A stretch of 64,000 nucleotides of DNA, from positions 995,001 through 1,059,000 of the forward strand of contig NZ_CP071612.1 of the NCBI RefSeq assembly GCF_017357245.1. Direction: 5' to 3'. The position numbers and the translations under genes are program-made. How positions within the stretch are numbered: the stretch's first letter is position 1; every line of letters starts with the position of its first letter. Origin of the DNA: Rhizobium bangladeshense. Its GTDB lineage: Bacteria > Pseudomonadota > Alphaproteobacteria > Rhizobiales > Rhizobiaceae. Positions 46,717-60,205 of this stretch are shown here, one piece after another. The notes under the pieces were generated by a model. That model was not told where the DNA came from, searched no databases, and worked only from the letters and a program-made list of their open reading frames with translations.

Positions 46717-48438
46717 TCACTCCAGCACCAGCCACCCCGAATACCGCACCACCAGCCCCGTCAGCCGCCCGCCTATCTCGACATGGAAATGGAAGCGCCC
46801 GTCGCGCTCCTCCTCGTAAGTTTCGCCGCCGGGCGCCAGAAACAGCGGCAGCGGAATGCCGCACAAACGCCAGCCGCGCACGATGAGCCTGAGCTTCTGC
46901 CCCTCCGGCACCAGCGCCAAAAGCACCCGGAACGGCCCGAACACCTCGGCGATCAGGTGGCGCTCGCCGCCGGTGCCCGCCGCCTGCCAGCTGCGGAATG
47001 TCTTGCCCCCGAAAGACCGCGTCCAGATCTCCTTCTCGCCATCCGCGACAAAGCGCACCGCGACCGGCACATCCTCGCCGGCGGCGGGAAAGCCGATGAT
47101 GCCGGCGACGAGCCGGGCGAAGAGCCCGCGGCCGCGCTCGATGCGCGCCCGGCCGGAGGCAAGCCGGGTGCCGCCGCCATGGATCGCCGCCAGCGCCGGC
47201 GGCAGCTTCTCCCAGGCGTCGCCGAGGATGCGCCGGTACAGCGGCTGCGCCTCTTCCTGGTAATCCAGCCGGATGCCTGATGTGATCGAGAACCGGCTGA
47301 AGGCCTCCTCGAAATCCGCAAGCGGCAATTCCCCCGCCGCCGGCCGTGCGCCGCTTTCCGGCCGCTGGCCTTTGAGCAGCCGGCGCACCAGCACCTCGAC
47401 GCCGAGAACCGGAATGAACGGCCCGTCATCACCTTCGGCAATCAGCGACCAGTCGGCCGTCAGCCGCCGCCCCTCATGATCGAGGCCGCCCAGGCGCACG
47501 AACATGCCGCCGCGATGGGCGCCAAGGGCGAAGCGGTGGCTGGCGGCCTGCACCAGCCGCGCGAACGGAATGAGCGAGGGCAGCAGCCGCAGCTTCACCA
47601 GCCGGGCGGCAAGGCTCAGCAGCCGCTGCAGCGCCTGCGGCTCGGTGCCGACGCCGGTAAAGGTGGATTGCAGCCCGGCAATGTGCTGCGGCAGCAGCGC
47701 CAGATCCGGTGCATCGACCAGCAGGAACGTCCGGCTGGCGAGCGGCGCCGCACCGGGCGGCGCGATCGCCACCCGCATCTCATCGATCAGCCCGCGTCCC
47801 TCGGCCGGCTGCCCCTCGCGCAGCACCGCCACCGGCTTGCCGGCATAACTTGCGATCGCCCTGACGACATTGAGGCCGATCTTCACATGCGCCGACGGGG
47901 CAATGCCGGCCGCCACGCTTTCGATGCGGGAGAAATGCGGCGCCATCGCCTGCAGCGCCGCGAAGGAGAGCGCCGGCAGGCTGCTCAGCCCCGACAGCAC
48001 AAAGATGCCCTTGGCCTTGGCCTCAGCATCGAGCCCGCTGACGCCGGCGACAAAGCCGGTGCTGTCGGCGAGATCGGCATAATCGATGCCGAGGTCGATG
48101 CAGGCCCGCACCAGCTTGTAGCCATCGCCGGTGAAGCTCTGGAACGGCCCGGAGGCATCGACGACGAGATCGGGCCTCAGCCGCGTCAGCTGCTCCTGGA
48201 GATCACCATCGCGATCGAAGGCGACCGCCTGCAGCCACGCCCCGAGATCGTTGCTGCCCAGCCGCCCGGCGCCCCCTTTCGGCGATCGCATATCGAAGAC
48301 GAAATCATCGGCCTTTTCGAGCGAGCGCCCGGCAATCAGCAACCGGAGCCTGGGTTCCTCGCCGAGCAGCTGGGCGAGCCGGCCGCCGAAGCTGCCGTAG
48401 CCGCCGATGATCAGCAGGGAAAAGGTGCCGCCGCTCAT
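46717..48438 (-). CDS. saccharopine-dehydrogenase-like / DUF4166 fusion protein
   Basis: The N-terminal half of this 573-residue protein is a Rossmann NAD(P)-binding domain of the saccharopine dehydrogenase group (SLLIIGGYGSFGGRLAQLLG; VVDASGPFQSF; CIDLGIDYADLADSTGFV). The C-terminal part, from about residue 380 (SGIRLDYQEEAQPLYRRILG through the final beta-rich RDGRFHFHVEIGGRLTGLVV), matches DUF4166. The substrate is unknown. It overlaps the DCC gene by ATGA, and both probably follow the MBL gene in one unit. Confidence 0.83.
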   Translation of the reverse strand: MSGGTFSLLIIGGYGSFGGRLAQLLGEEPRLRLLIAGRSLEKADDFVFDMRSPKGGAGRLGSNDLGAWLQAVAFDRDGDLQEQLTRLRPDLVVDASGPFQSFTGDGYKLVRACIDLGIDYADLADSTGFVAGVSGLDAEAKAKGIFVLSGLSSLPALSFAALQAMAPHFSRIESVAAGIAPSAHVKIGLNVVRAIASYAGKPVAVLREGQPAEGRGLIDEMRVAIAPPGAAPLASRTFLLVDAPDLALLPQHIAGLQSTFTGVGTEPQALQRLLSLAARLVKLRLLPSLIPFARLVQAASHRFALGAHRGGMFVRLGGLDHEGRRLTADWSLIAEGDDGPFIPVLGVEVLVRRLLKGQRPESGARPAAGELPLADFEEAFSRFSITSGIRLDYQEEAQPLYRRILGDAWEKLPPALAAIHGGGTRLASGRARIERGRGLFARLVAGIIGFPAAGEDVPVAVRFVADGEKEIWTRSFGGKTFRSWQAAGTGGERHLIAEVFGPFRVLLALVPEGQKLRLIVRGWRLCGIPLPLFLAPGGETYEEERDGRFHFHVEIGGRLTGLVVRYSGWLVLE

Positions 48439-48890
48439 GTGATGAAGCGGCCGCGCTGCTCCGGCGTCGGCACCATGCAGCTCTGGCGGCCGGCGATCTT
48501 CAGCCGGTTGCGGGCGATGAATTCATAAAGCGCGTCGGCTGCGCGCCGCGGCAGGAGCCGGAACAGCTTCACCAGCGAATAGGGAAAACCGAGCCCCGCC
48601 ACCATGCGGATCGAGCCATCCGACTTGAAGAAGGCGCGGCCGCCTTCGATGAGGATATTGGTTTCGTAATCGCGGCAATCGAGCCCGTAATGGCGGTAGA
48701 GCGCTTGCCCGAGCGGCGACTGCGCCGCGGCAAACCGGTAGCGCTGCCGCCTGTCGTGTTTCAGCGCGAATTTCACCCAGCCGGAGCAGAAGACGCATTC
48801 GCCATCGAAGACGATCAGCGGCCGGTCATCGGCAAAGGCGGGAACGGCGGGATCGTTGCGATAGCTGTAATCGGCGCGGCCCATGCTCAT
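48435..48890 (-). CDS. DCC family thiol-disulfide oxidoreductase (DUF393)
   Basis: This 151-residue protein has the family hallmark IVFDGECVFCSGWVKFAL (D-x-x-C-x-x-C), the FAAAQSPLGQALYRHYG segment and the C-terminal PRRAADALYEFIARNR followed by RLKIAGRQSCMVP. Members are predicted cytoplasmic or membrane-associated oxidoreductases. The gene is coupled to the SDH/DUF4166 gene. Confidence 0.92.
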   Translation of the reverse strand: MSMGRADYSYRNDPAVPAFADDRPLIVFDGECVFCSGWVKFALKHDRRQRYRFAAAQSPLGQALYRHYGLDCRDYETNILIEGGRAFFKSDGSIRMVAGLGFPYSLVKLFRLLPRRAADALYEFIARNRLKIAGRQSCMVPTPEQRGRFIT

Positions 48891-48908
48891 CTCCCCTCCG
48901 CCTCTCCT

Positions 48909-49817
48909 TTACGCCGGCCGGTAGCGCGCGGCAAGCGAAGGCGGCCCATCCGCCGCGATCTCGCCGCGCTCGATGAGATGCTCGATATGGGCGAGCACGG
49001 AAAGCGCCGCCGCCCCATGCAGCTTCGGATCGGTATCGCGATAGATCGCCTTCACCATCTCCGATATCTCTCGATCGCCGGCCGCGACCCGCGCCAGCAC
49101 CGCCTGCTCGCGCCCCAGCCGATGCGCCTTCAGCGCCGGCAGGAAACGGCGGGGCTCCGTCACCGGCCCGCCATGGCCGGGAAAGAGCAGGGCATCCTCG
49201 CGCGTAATCAGCCTGTCGAGCGAAGCCATGTAATCCGCCATCGCCCCATCCGGCGGCGCGACGATCGAGGTCGACCAGGCCATGACATGATCGCCGGAGA
49301 ACAGGATCTCGCGGCCCTCGAGCGCGAAGGCGGCATGATTGGCCGTATGCCCCGGCGTCAGCACCGCTGTCAGCGACCAGCCATCGCCCGAAATCGTCTC
49401 GCCGTCGCCGAGCGCGATATCCGGCACGAACTCCATATCCGAGCTCTCGGCAAAGGGATTGATCTCGCCCTCCCGCAGCCGCCGCGCCGGTCGGTGCGGC
49501 CCTTGCCCCACCGTCACCGCCCCCGTTTCCGCCTGCAGCCGGCGGGCGAGCGGCGAGTGATCGCGATGGGTGTGACTGACGAAGATATGCGTCACCTCCC
49601 GCCCGCCGATCGCCGCCATCAGCGCCTGATAATGCGCCTCGTCCTCCGGCCCGGGATCGATGACGCCAAGCGAGGAAGAGCCGACGAGATAGCTGTTGGT
49701 GCCGAAAAAGGTGAACGGCCCGGGATTTTCCGCCGTGATGCGCAAGATATCAGGAGCAACTGGCACGGCGCGCCCATAGGCCGGCTCGAAAGCAAGGTCG
49801 AATGCGGGACTTTCCAT
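48909..49817 (-). CDS. MBL-fold metallo-hydrolase
   Basis: This 302-residue metallo-beta-lactamase-fold enzyme has the metal motif HxHxDH in VSHTHRDHSPLARRL, TPGHTANHAAF (third His), SGDHVMAW (bridging Asp) and FPGHGGPV (last His). The helical C-terminal part (about residues 225-300) is as in LACTB2-like enzymes. It is possibly a nuclease or thioesterase; the substrate is not known. It lies 18 bp upstream of the DCC gene. Confidence 0.9.
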   Translation of the reverse strand: MESPAFDLAFEPAYGRAVPVAPDILRITAENPGPFTFFGTNSYLVGSSSLGVIDPGPEDEAHYQALMAAIGGREVTHIFVSHTHRDHSPLARRLQAETGAVTVGQGPHRPARRLREGEINPFAESSDMEFVPDIALGDGETISGDGWSLTAVLTPGHTANHAAFALEGREILFSGDHVMAWSTSIVAPPDGAMADYMASLDRLITREDALLFPGHGGPVTEPRRFLPALKAHRLGREQAVLARVAAGDREISEMVKAIYRDTDPKLHGAAALSVLAHIEHLIERGEIAADGPPSLAARYRPA

Positions 49818-49982
49818 GCGGGACGATGATCTCAGGTTGATAATATCGCCTTATGCTAGCACGCCGCCCGCCGCTTCGCGCGCATAAATCTGCACGAGGC
49901 TTAAACTTAGTCATTGTGACAGGCAAAGAGCTTTGCTAATCAGGCGTCGATTTGTGAGCGCGGTTCGCCGCTCAAGCTCTGG

Positions 49983-50057
49983 TGGGGCGTAGCCAAGCGG
50001 TAAGGCAGCGGTTTTTGGTACCGCCATCCCCTGGTTCGAATCCAGGCGCCCCAGCCA
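49983..50057 (+). tRNA. tRNA-Gln (anticodon UUG)
   Basis: The cloverleaf is complete. The acceptor arms are TGGGGCG and CGCCCCA, the D arm includes GCCAAGCGGTAAGGC, the anticodon stem GCGGT/ACCGC holds the loop TTTTGGT (anticodon TTG), and the T arm is CCTGGTTCGAATCCAGG. GCCA is encoded at the end. The accessory defence region starts about 150 bp downstream. I found no second copy of the tRNA 3' end in the window. Confidence 0.97.
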
Positions 50058-50210
50058 ATTTTTAAGTCTAATAAACAATCCTTAAGGCGATATGTTGCGG
50101 TGACGATACACCAGGTTCGTACATCGCCCGTCGACAACTAAGACTTGCCTTTCGTCCTTTACACAGCACGCTTCCCTGCTATCGTCGGCCCAGTTACTGG
50201 GAGCGCACGA

Positions 50211-51761
50211 GTGGCAAAAGAGAATAATGGTGACCTCGGCTTCACGGCCGAGCTTTTTAGGGCTGCAGATAAGCTTAGGGGCAATTTGGAGCCCTCGGAA
50301 TACAAACATGTGGCGCTCGGCCTCATCTTCTTGAAATACATCTCCGATGCCTTTGATGGTCTTCATGCCAAGCTTGAGGCAGACGAATATGCCAATGCGG
50401 AAGACCCGGAGGAATATCTTGCGGAGAATGTCTTCTGGGTCCCGAGAGAGGCCCGCTGGAGCCATCTTCAGGCCAGTGCTAAGCGACCCGAGATCGGCAA
50501 GCTGATCGATGAGGCGATGGAGGCTATCGAGCGCTTCCCGTCGAACGAGGGGCTGAAGGGTGTTCTGCCGAAGAACTACGCTCGCCCAACGCTGAACAAA
50601 ACCATGTTGGGGGAACTGATCGACCTATTCTCCAACATCGGGCTGCACGATTCCTCCGACACGGCGAAGGATTTGCTGGGCCGAGTCTACGAGTATTTCC
50701 TCTCCGGTTTCGCCAGCTCCGAAGGCAAGCGCGGTGGCGAGTTCTTCACACCGCGGTCCGTGGTGCGCACCCTTGTTGAGATGCTGGAGCCGTACAAGGG
50801 TCGCGTCTATGATCCCTGCTGCGGCTCAGGCGGCATGTTCGTACAGTCGGAAAAGTTCATCGAGGGGCATGGCGGGCGGCGCAATGACATTGCCGTCTAT
50901 GGACAGGAGATCAACCACACCACCTGGCGCTTGGCCAAGATGAACCTCGCCGTGCAGGGCATCGATGCCGATATCCGCTGGAACAACGAGGGCAGCTTTC
51001 ATCGCGATGAGTTGCCGGACCTGAAGGCCGATTTCATCCTCGCAAACCCGCCCTTCAATATTTCAGATTGGGGCGGCGAGCGGCTGGCGGATGATGCCCG
51101 CTGGAAGTTTGGCAAGCCGCCAAATGGCAATGCCAACTTTGGCTGGCTGCAGCACATCATCCATCACCTTGCCCCGCGCGGAACGGCTGGCGTGGTGCTG
51201 GCCAATGGCTCTATGTCCTCGCAACAATCTGGTGAAGGTGAGATCCGCAAGGCGATGATCGAAGCGGATCAGGTGGATTGCATGGTGGCCCTGCCGGGCC
51301 AGCTCTTTTATTCCACCCAGATCCCCGCCTGTCTCTGGATCTTGGCCCGCGACAAGAGCGCCAATGGCCACCGCGACCGGCGCGGCGAAATCCTCTTCAT
51401 CGACGCCCGCAAGAGGGGCTTCATGGTGGACCGTGTACGCCGCGAGTTCACGGCAGAGGATGTCGAGAAGATCGCTGGCGTCTATCATCGGTGGCGCTCG
51501 AAGCCGGAAATGCGGGCGAAACATGGCTGGGCGGACTATGTGGACGAGCCGGGTTTCTGCAAATCCGCCAGCCTGGAAGAGGTGCGGAGCCACGGCCACG
51601 TACTGACGCCGGGCCGCTATGTGGCTGCTGCGGATGCGGAGGATGATGGGGTTTCGTTTGCGGAGAAGCTTGAGGGGTTACGAGAAACATTGGACATACA
51701 GTTCCAAGATGGCGAGCGGCTAAATGCAATAATCCGCCTTGTGTTGGGGCAAATCCCATGA
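50211..51761 (+). CDS. hsdM: type I restriction-modification methyltransferase subunit HsdM
   Basis: HsdM methylates adenine in the target sequence set by HsdS. The 516-residue protein has the N-terminal helical domain ([20 protein letters not shown]), the SAM-binding [16 protein letters not shown] near residue 200, the catalytic NPPF in [15 protein letters not shown] near residue 277 and [13 protein letters not shown]. The GTG at 50211 after GGGAG is preferred; the frame is open to 50145. It is the first gene of a coupled operon: its stop overlaps the hsdS start (ATGA). Confidence 0.95.
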   Translation: MAKENNGDLGFTAELFRAADKLRGNLEPSEYKHVALGLIFLKYISDAFDGLHAKLEADEYANAEDPEEYLAENVFWVPREARWSHLQASAKRPEIGKLIDEAMEAIERFPSNEGLKGVLPKNYARPTLNKTMLGELIDLFSNIGLHDSSDTAKDLLGRVYEYFLSGFASSEGKRGGEFFTPRSVVRTLVEMLEPYKGRVYDPCCGSGGMFVQSEKFIEGHGGRRNDIAVYGQEINHTTWRLAKMNLAVQGIDADIRWNNEGSFHRDELPDLKADFILANPPFNISDWGGERLADDARWKFGKPPNGNANFGWLQHIIHHLAPRGTAGVVLANGSMSSQQSGEGEIRKAMIEADQVDCMVALPGQLFYSTQIPACLWILARDKSANGHRDRRGEILFIDARKRGFMVDRVRREFTAEDVEKIAGVYHRWRSKPEMRAKHGWADYVDEPGFCKSASLEEVRSHGHVLTPGRYVAAADAEDDGVSFAEKLEGLRETLDIQFQDGERLNAIIRLVLGQIP

Positions 51762-53029
51762 CCGCATCATTCCCCCATCGGGCATTAGCGGAAGTGACAG
51801 TGAACTTCGACGCCAAGCGTCGTCCAGTAAAATCGGCTGACCGCAAGCCTGGTCCGTTCCCGTATTATGGCGCTCAAGGCATTGCAGACCACGTTCACGA
51901 TTACATCTTTGATGGCGAATACATGTTGGTGGCCGAAGATGGCGAGAACTTGCGCTCCCGAAAAGAACCTATCGCACTGCTGGCAAAGGGTAAATTTTGG
52001 GTAAATAATCATGCCCACATCCTACAAGGCAATAAGCAGGCCGACACACGTTTTTTGTACTACGCCATCAACCTGGCAGACATCTCGGGATACGTGACTG
52101 GTTCGACCATCCCGAAGCTTTCGCAGAGCAGCCTCAACCGTGTGATGGTTCCTTGCCCCTCGTTAGAAGAGCAAATGCAGATTGTTCGACTACTCGGCTC
52201 TTTGGACGACAAGATCGAACTGAATCGGCGAATGAACGAGACGCTGGAGGCGATGGCGCAAGCGATCTTCCGCGACTGGTTCGTGGATTTCGGCCCCACC
52301 CGCCGCAAGCTTGAAGGCGCAACCGATCCGCTCACCATTATGGGCGGCCTCGTGCAGGACACTGAGCGGGCACAAGCCCTTGCCGATCTATTCCCAACTG
52401 CGCTTGGGGATGATGAACTGCCGGAGGGGTGGAACGAGACCACCCTTCAAAGTTACGCTTCTCTGAATCCCGAAAGTTGGAGCCCGAAAACAGCTCCAGA
52501 TCAGGTCGAGTATGTTGACCTTGCAAATACCAAGTGGGGAACGATCGAAAGCACCTCCGTGTACAGTTGGGAAGACGCCCCAAGCCGAGCGCGGCGCATC
52601 GTCCGATCTGGGGATACGATTGTCGGCACAGTCAGACCGGGCAATGGTTCCTACGCTTTTGTGGGGCGCAGCGGTTTAACTGCAAGTACCGGCTTCGCCG
52701 TTCTTCGCCCGAAGCAACCTGTTTTCAATGAGCTTGTGAACTGTGCTGCGACGTCGCCTGAGAACATTCAGAGGTTGGAAAAGCTTGCCGACGGCGGAGC
52801 GTATCCCGCTGTCAAGCCCGAGGTTGTTATCGCGACCACACTGCCGTTGGTTCCTAGCGATGTGGCGTCAGGCTTTTCCGGCTTCGCAGCTCCCATGTTT
52901 GCAAAAATGGAGTCATCCAAAGAGGAAAACCGGACCCTTGCAGCCACCCGCGACCTTCTCCTCCCCAAGCTGATGTCCGGCGAAATCCGTCTATCCGAGG
53001 CGGAAGGCCTGATGGAGGCGGCGCAGTGA
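51758..53029 (+). CDS. hsdS: type I restriction-modification specificity subunit HsdS
   Basis: HsdS reads the bipartite target site for methylation and cleavage. The 423-residue protein has a first target-recognition domain (about residues 1-145), a conserved spacer helix ([40 protein letters not shown]), a second recognition domain (about 215-365) and a C-terminal helix ([20 protein letters not shown]). Both halves appear intact, so the target should be asymmetric and bipartite. The stop overlaps the next start (GTGA). Confidence 0.93.
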   Translation: MTASFPHRALAEVTVNFDAKRRPVKSADRKPGPFPYYGAQGIADHVHDYIFDGEYMLVAEDGENLRSRKEPIALLAKGKFWVNNHAHILQGNKQADTRFLYYAINLADISGYVTGSTIPKLSQSSLNRVMVPCPSLEEQMQIVRLLGSLDDKIELNRRMNETLEAMAQAIFRDWFVDFGPTRRKLEGATDPLTIMGGLVQDTERAQALADLFPTALGDDELPEGWNETTLQSYASLNPESWSPKTAPDQVEYVDLANTKWGTIESTSVYSWEDAPSRARRIVRSGDTIVGTVRPGNGSYAFVGRSGLTASTGFAVLRPKQPVFNELVNCAATSPENIQRLEKLADGGAYPAVKPEVVIATTLPLVPSDVASGFSGFAAPMFAKMESSKEENRTLAATRDLLLPKLMSGEIRLSEAEGLMEAAQ

Positions 53030-53448
53030 CCCAGGACATGCAGTTTAAGAAGCAAGTGGAAAAGCTGTTGGATCAGGTGGGACGGGAGCACCGTGCAAAG
53101 CATCAAGGCGTCTATGCCAGTAGATACGTCATCCACGTCACAGGCGGCGTACCATTTGAGGTAATGTACGAAAAGGGTACAAAGACGCCGCCGAACATCT
53201 GGTGTCTCGCCAAGGTCACCGACCATGTGGAGGGCGTTGACTGCGAGATCGACCGTGCAGACCGCCTGAACCGGGAGCCCGGTCAGTACGGACGTCACAG
53301 TGCCCTGGAGCACATGCCGCAACTGGCCTATGCCGACCTGGCCAAATTCGTGCCGAAGACGCTGGCCGACGTCCGGGCGATCATCAAAGCCCTCAAAAAT
53401 CTTTCCGAATATCCTGAAAACCTGAAATCAGGCAGAGCATCCTCATGA
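53026..53448 (+). CDS. unknown 140-residue protein inside the hsd operon
   Basis: The gene begins with GTG inside the hsdS stop codon and ends with ATGA on the next gene, so it is translationally coupled on both sides. The product is soluble and basic at the N-terminus (QFKKQVEKLLDQVGREHRAK). Later segments include YASRYVIHVTGGVPFEVMYE, WCLAKVTDHVEGVDCEID and a C-terminal helix pair (TLADVRAIIKALKNLSEYPE). I do not recognise the family. Context suggests an accessory factor for the restriction complex or a partner of the downstream DUF262 protein. Confidence 0.75.
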   Translation: MTQDMQFKKQVEKLLDQVGREHRAKHQGVYASRYVIHVTGGVPFEVMYEKGTKTPPNIWCLAKVTDHVEGVDCEIDRADRLNREPGQYGRHSALEHMPQLAYADLAKFVPKTLADVRAIIKALKNLSEYPENLKSGRASS

Positions 53449-55577
53449 GAATCAGCAGCATTCTGGAGAAGATCGACGAACGGCAGCTCTTTGTGCCGGC
53501 CTTCCAGCGCGAATATGTCTGGAAGAAGAAGGACGCCAAGCTACTGATCGACTCGATGATCAAGGGCTATCCGACGGGCACCATCCTTACTTGGGACACC
53601 AACCTACCGCCCGAACTGAAGGGTGGCCACATCTATGATCCACTCCAAGGCGCGATCAAGATCCTGCTCGACGGTCAGCAGCGGGTGACGACGCTTTACA
53701 TGCTGATCCGCGGTGAGTTACCGCCCTACTATACGCTCGAAGAGATCACCGAGGACACGCGCGGCCTGCACATCAATGTCGAGACGCGAGAGATCGAATA
53801 CTATCAGAGGCGGATGGAGGCCGATCCACGCTGGTTGAATGTCACGGACATTTTCAGCCGGACAAAGCGGGCACGCGACGTCGTCCGAGAGCTGGAACAG
53901 GCTGGGCGCCAAGTATCACGCCAGGAAGAAGACAATATCGATGATACGTTTTCTGCCGTGCAGGGCATTCTTGACCGGGAATTTCCCGAACAGAACATAC
54001 CGATCAAGGCTTCATTGCGCGAAGCGATCGACATCTTTTACATTGTCAACGCAGGCGGCGTGGCGCTGACGGACGCCGAACTGGCATTGGCTCAGATCTC
54101 CGGATACTGGCCGCAGGCCCGTGAAGCCTTCAAGAAGAAACTCGACGCGCTGAAGAAGAATGGCTTCATCTTCAAGCTCGATTTCATCGTCTATGCGCTG
54201 CTAGCCATTCTGCATCAGGGCGGTTCCGATATGCGTAAATTGCATTCAGCCGACAACAACGATCAGATTCGGAAGGTATGGAAAGACCTCGACGGGCAGG
54301 TTCTGGACTATGTGGCGAACCTGCTGCGCGGCCATGCCTTCGTTGACCATACCGATGAAATCAACTCGATTTATGCGCTCATCCCAATCGTCGCCTATTG
54401 CCACCGGATGAACTGCAATCTGAGCCACAACGACATCCAGAAGGTGGTGAAGTGGTTTTATTATTCGCAGGTGCGCCGGCGCTACGTCAGCCAGCTTCCG
54501 CAGAAGCTTGACCACGATCTCAAGATCGTTGCGAGCAATGAGACCCCATTCGATCGACTGCTGGACGTCATCCGGGAGGACCGCGGCGGCAACATCGCCA
54601 TCTCTCCAGACGAATTTATTGGCAGTGCCGTTCAGCACCCATTGTTTGGACTCCTGCGTTGGCACCTGAAAAGCCGTGGTGCAAAGTGCCTGACAACAGG
54701 CGTTTCGATCCACCAGCCGATGGGCGAGAAATACAGGCTGGAATACGACCACATCTTCGCCTTCGCCAATCTGAGGGCAGCCGGATATGGTCAAGAGAAC
54801 AGACTTCGCTATCAATTGGCGCAGGAGCTGACGAACCGCGCCATTCTTACCCAGACCGCAAACCGATCTAAGGGTGCAAAGGAAACTGAAGCCTATCTGA
54901 CTGGCGTCGCAGAGAACCAGCCAAACGCGCTCGCCTTGCAGCTCATACCGGATGATCGCGAGCTTTGGCAGATTGAGAACTACGAGCTCTTCCTCAAGAC
55001 TCGCCGCAAAATGCTTGCTGACGGCCTGAATGCTTGGCTGCAAGGACTTGCCGAGACTCATGCAGTTGCGGAAAAAGTCTCGCTCGAAGACATGATTGCC
55101 GAGGGGGAGAACGAAGAGGTCGAGTTCAAGCAGTCCCTTCGCTGGGACATCAAGTTGGGCAACGTAAACAAGGAGCTGGAGGGGGTGATCATGAAAACGA
55201 TCGCTGCCTTCGCGAATGCGCAGGGAGGTACGCTTCTGATCGGGATCGCCGACAATGGCGAGATCATGGGCTTGGATAATGATTACAAGTCTCTCAACGG
55301 CGGAAATCGGGACAAGTTCGAACTTCATCTCAAGACTCTGATCATCAATACGTTCGGCGAGGCCTTTGCTGCGACCAAGCTCAAGCTTGCTTTTCCCGAA
55401 GTTGGTGAGAAGGAAATCTGCCGGGTTGAAATCTTGCCGGCCAACAAGCCAATCTACATCAAGCTGGCGGACAAGGGTGGGGCTGCCCAGGACCGGTTTT
55501 ACGTCCGGAATGGCAATTCTTCGCGCGAAATGACAGGCGACCAAGCCATCACCTACATCAAGGAGCGCTTCGTCTGA
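53445..55577 (+). CDS. DUF262 (GmrSD-like) - AlbA_2 (Schlafen-type) fusion protein
   Basis: The N-terminus of this 710-residue protein is a DUF262/ParB-like domain ([20 protein letters not shown], then the [14 protein letters not shown] motif near residue 75). A long helical part follows, and then an HNH-like DUF1524-type stretch ([35 protein letters not shown], about residues 425-485). This is the layout of GmrSD-type modification-dependent nucleases. From about residue 555 an AlbA_2 domain follows ([52 protein letters not shown]), as in Schlafen-like proteins. It is encoded between hsdS and hsdR in one coupled operon. It is probably an antiphage effector or an accessory to the type I enzyme; the role is inferred. 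Confidence 0.83.
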   Translation: MRISSILEKIDERQLFVPAFQREYVWKKKDAKLLIDSMIKGYPTGTILTWDTNLPPELKGGHIYDPLQGAIKILLDGQQRVTTLYMLIRGELPPYYTLEEITEDTRGLHINVETREIEYYQRRMEADPRWLNVTDIFSRTKRARDVVRELEQAGRQVSRQEEDNIDDTFSAVQGILDREFPEQNIPIKASLREAIDIFYIVNAGGVALTDAELALAQISGYWPQAREAFKKKLDALKKNGFIFKLDFIVYALLAILHQGGSDMRKLHSADNNDQIRKVWKDLDGQVLDYVANLLRGHAFVDHTDEINSIYALIPIVAYCHRMNCNLSHNDIQKVVKWFYYSQVRRRYVSQLPQKLDHDLKIVASNETPFDRLLDVIREDRGGNIAISPDEFIGSAVQHPLFGLLRWHLKSRGAKCLTTGVSIHQPMGEKYRLEYDHIFAFANLRAAGYGQENRLRYQLAQELTNRAILTQTANRSKGAKETEAYLTGVAENQPNALALQLIPDDRELWQIENYELFLKTRRKMLADGLNAWLQGLAETHAVAEKVSLEDMIAEGENEEVEFKQSLRWDIKLGNVNKELEGVIMKTIAAFANAQGGTLLIGIADNGEIMGLDNDYKSLNGGNRDKFELHLKTLIINTFGEAFAATKLKLAFPEVGEKEICRVEILPANKPIYIKLADKGGAAQDRFYVRNGNSSREMTGDQAITYIKERFV

Positions 55578-55599
55578 GATAGGCGGCGGGAGGGGCCTT

Positions 55600-58794
<3,195 letters not shown>

Positions 58795-58887
58795 GGCAGT
58801 GACAATGGTGAGAGCTTGTCGAAAACACCACTATCGTGCAGCCTCAAACGCACTTTCATGAATTTCAGTGTGTGGGGAGCAAACTGG

Positions 58888-59406
58888 ATGGGGAGCAAGG
58901 CTCAAGTAAGATCAATGCAACGAGGGGCAGCCAAGCGAGATCGTTCGCTCCCCGACAACACGCCTGATTACGCAAATGCTAAGCCGGTGTTGCGAAAGGA
59001 AGACTTGGCGCATTTTGGGCTGACCGAAGAACGGTTCGATCAGTTCGCCTCCAGCTTGACGGAGAAAATCATTGGATATGCGAAAGCCGGTTTTAAGAAG
59101 CCCGCGCAGGTGTCTCACCTTCTGAACAAGGAGCAAATTCGTACATGGGCGGGAAAAGAATGGAACCCGCGCCTCGTCTATTTTCTCCTCGCTCGGATTT
59201 ACACTCGTGTGGCAGAGCGTGCTGCTGCCCGCATCATTGTCCCGGCCAAATCAAAGAGAGTGGACATATCGGCGATGCCGAGCAGAAGCGAGCGCCGGAG
59301 GTCTCCTCCGAAAGCGGCGGAAGCCCCCGTGCTGAATGTTCCTCTAACTTCAGAGGAAATGAGCCGCCGCTTGGAAGCCCTTCGCGCGCATTTCAACGAG
59401 CGCTGA
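58888..59406 (+). CDS. unknown protein downstream of hsdR
   Basis: This 172-residue basic, soluble protein includes LAHFGLTEERFDQFASSLTE, KPAQVSHLLNKEQIRTWAGK and a Ser/Arg/Pro-rich linker before LNVPLTSEEMSRRLEALRAH. GGGGAG lies 8 bases before the ATG at 58888; a longer frame begins with TTG at 58816. No family is recognised. Its place 93 bp after hsdR, in the same direction, suggests it belongs to the defence operon. Confidence 0.65.
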   Translation: MGSKAQVRSMQRGAAKRDRSLPDNTPDYANAKPVLRKEDLAHFGLTEERFDQFASSLTEKIIGYAKAGFKKPAQVSHLLNKEQIRTWAGKEWNPRLVYFLLARIYTRVAERAAARIIVPAKSKRVDISAMPSRSERRRSPPKAAEAPVLNVPLTSEEMSRRLEALRAHFNER

Positions 59407-59561
59407 TGGCCTCTGGTCGGTGCTTGGCAAGCTTCGTAGCATGGGCATTATCGAACCGTATCTGAACTGGATCCTCTTGTGAGGGTACTTAAATCGGATG
59501 ATGTATGTTGGCGTAGCTTTTTTTGATACCGAAAGCGCGGACACGACCGGGGAGCTGTCGA

Positions 59562-60131
59562 ATGGAAATGGTTGGCGCTCTGGAGCATTGCCGCCAAAAA
59601 CTTTGGGAGGATGTGCAGCGACTCGCCCAGGCAACGAGGAGGTTCTCGGCGACGACTTTGCATTCAATCGACCAAGCGGTGCCAGTCCTTGCTGATTACA
59701 GGAAGGAAATCTACGAAGAGCTGAACCAAATTCAGCACGAATACGCTCTCGTCAGGGCAATGGAATGGCTCAACGTCCATCGTCCAGACCTGGGAGGCCT
59801 TGTCTGGTACTGGAATCCCAGGGCTGGTGGGACGAAAGATGAGCCAGACTTACGTGGCGCGGACTTGGACGGCGTGCGGATATCAGCCGAAGTGACCACG
59901 TCGCCACATGCGAAGGGCGTGCTTCACAGCCGCATGAAAAGAACACTCGCAAAGCTTTCGCTCATGGAAGGGGAACACTTCTATTTTGTTGTCGGTACAA
60001 GAATAGAACGACAGGCTCAAACCAGCATCAGGAAGACGGGCTACAACATCGCTGTCGTCAATCTGGCAGAACGTGCCGCGCCCAAGTCCCCGGCATCGTC
60101 GTCTCATAACTTCAAGGCTGAGACGTGCTGA
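59562..60131 (+). CDS. unknown protein, possibly a nuclease-like fold
   Basis: This 189-residue protein has a helical N-terminal part (HCRQKLWEDVQRLAQATRRF). A region with DEPDLRGADLDGVRISAEVT follows, and then FYFVVGTRIERQ and YNIAVVNL. The spacing of PD and E-x-T recalls PD-(D/E)xK nuclease cores, but the usual lysine is not obvious, so this is a guess. GGGGAG precedes the ATG at 59562. It ends about 80 bp before the truncated SDR copy, and the local base composition is lower in GC than the core genome. Confidence 0.6.
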   Translation: MEMVGALEHCRQKLWEDVQRLAQATRRFSATTLHSIDQAVPVLADYRKEIYEELNQIQHEYALVRAMEWLNVHRPDLGGLVWYWNPRAGGTKDEPDLRGADLDGVRISAEVTTSPHAKGVLHSRMKRTLAKLSLMEGEHFYFVVGTRIERQAQTSIRKTGYNIAVVNLAERAAPKSPASSSHNFKAETC

Positions 60132-60205
60132 CGGGGCAGAGGGGACTCTTGGCGGAGCCTTCTCAAAAACGTGCGGTGCAGACGTTGTCGGAGGTGAACA
60201 GTTCC

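Noticed and set aside
50047..50057. Attachment-site duplication of the tRNA-Gln 3' end
   Set aside because: No second copy of the tRNA 3' sequence was found near 60-63 kb.
54246..55544. 432-codon minus-strand frame opposite the DUF262-AlbA_2 gene
   Set aside because: The plus-strand gene has clear domains and coupled neighbours; this frame has neither.
53445..55577. Reading the DUF262 protein as a ParB-type partition protein
   Set aside because: The FQREY and DGQQR motifs with a downstream HNH-like stretch fit the DUF262/GmrSD group, and there is no parA or centromere-like repeat nearby.
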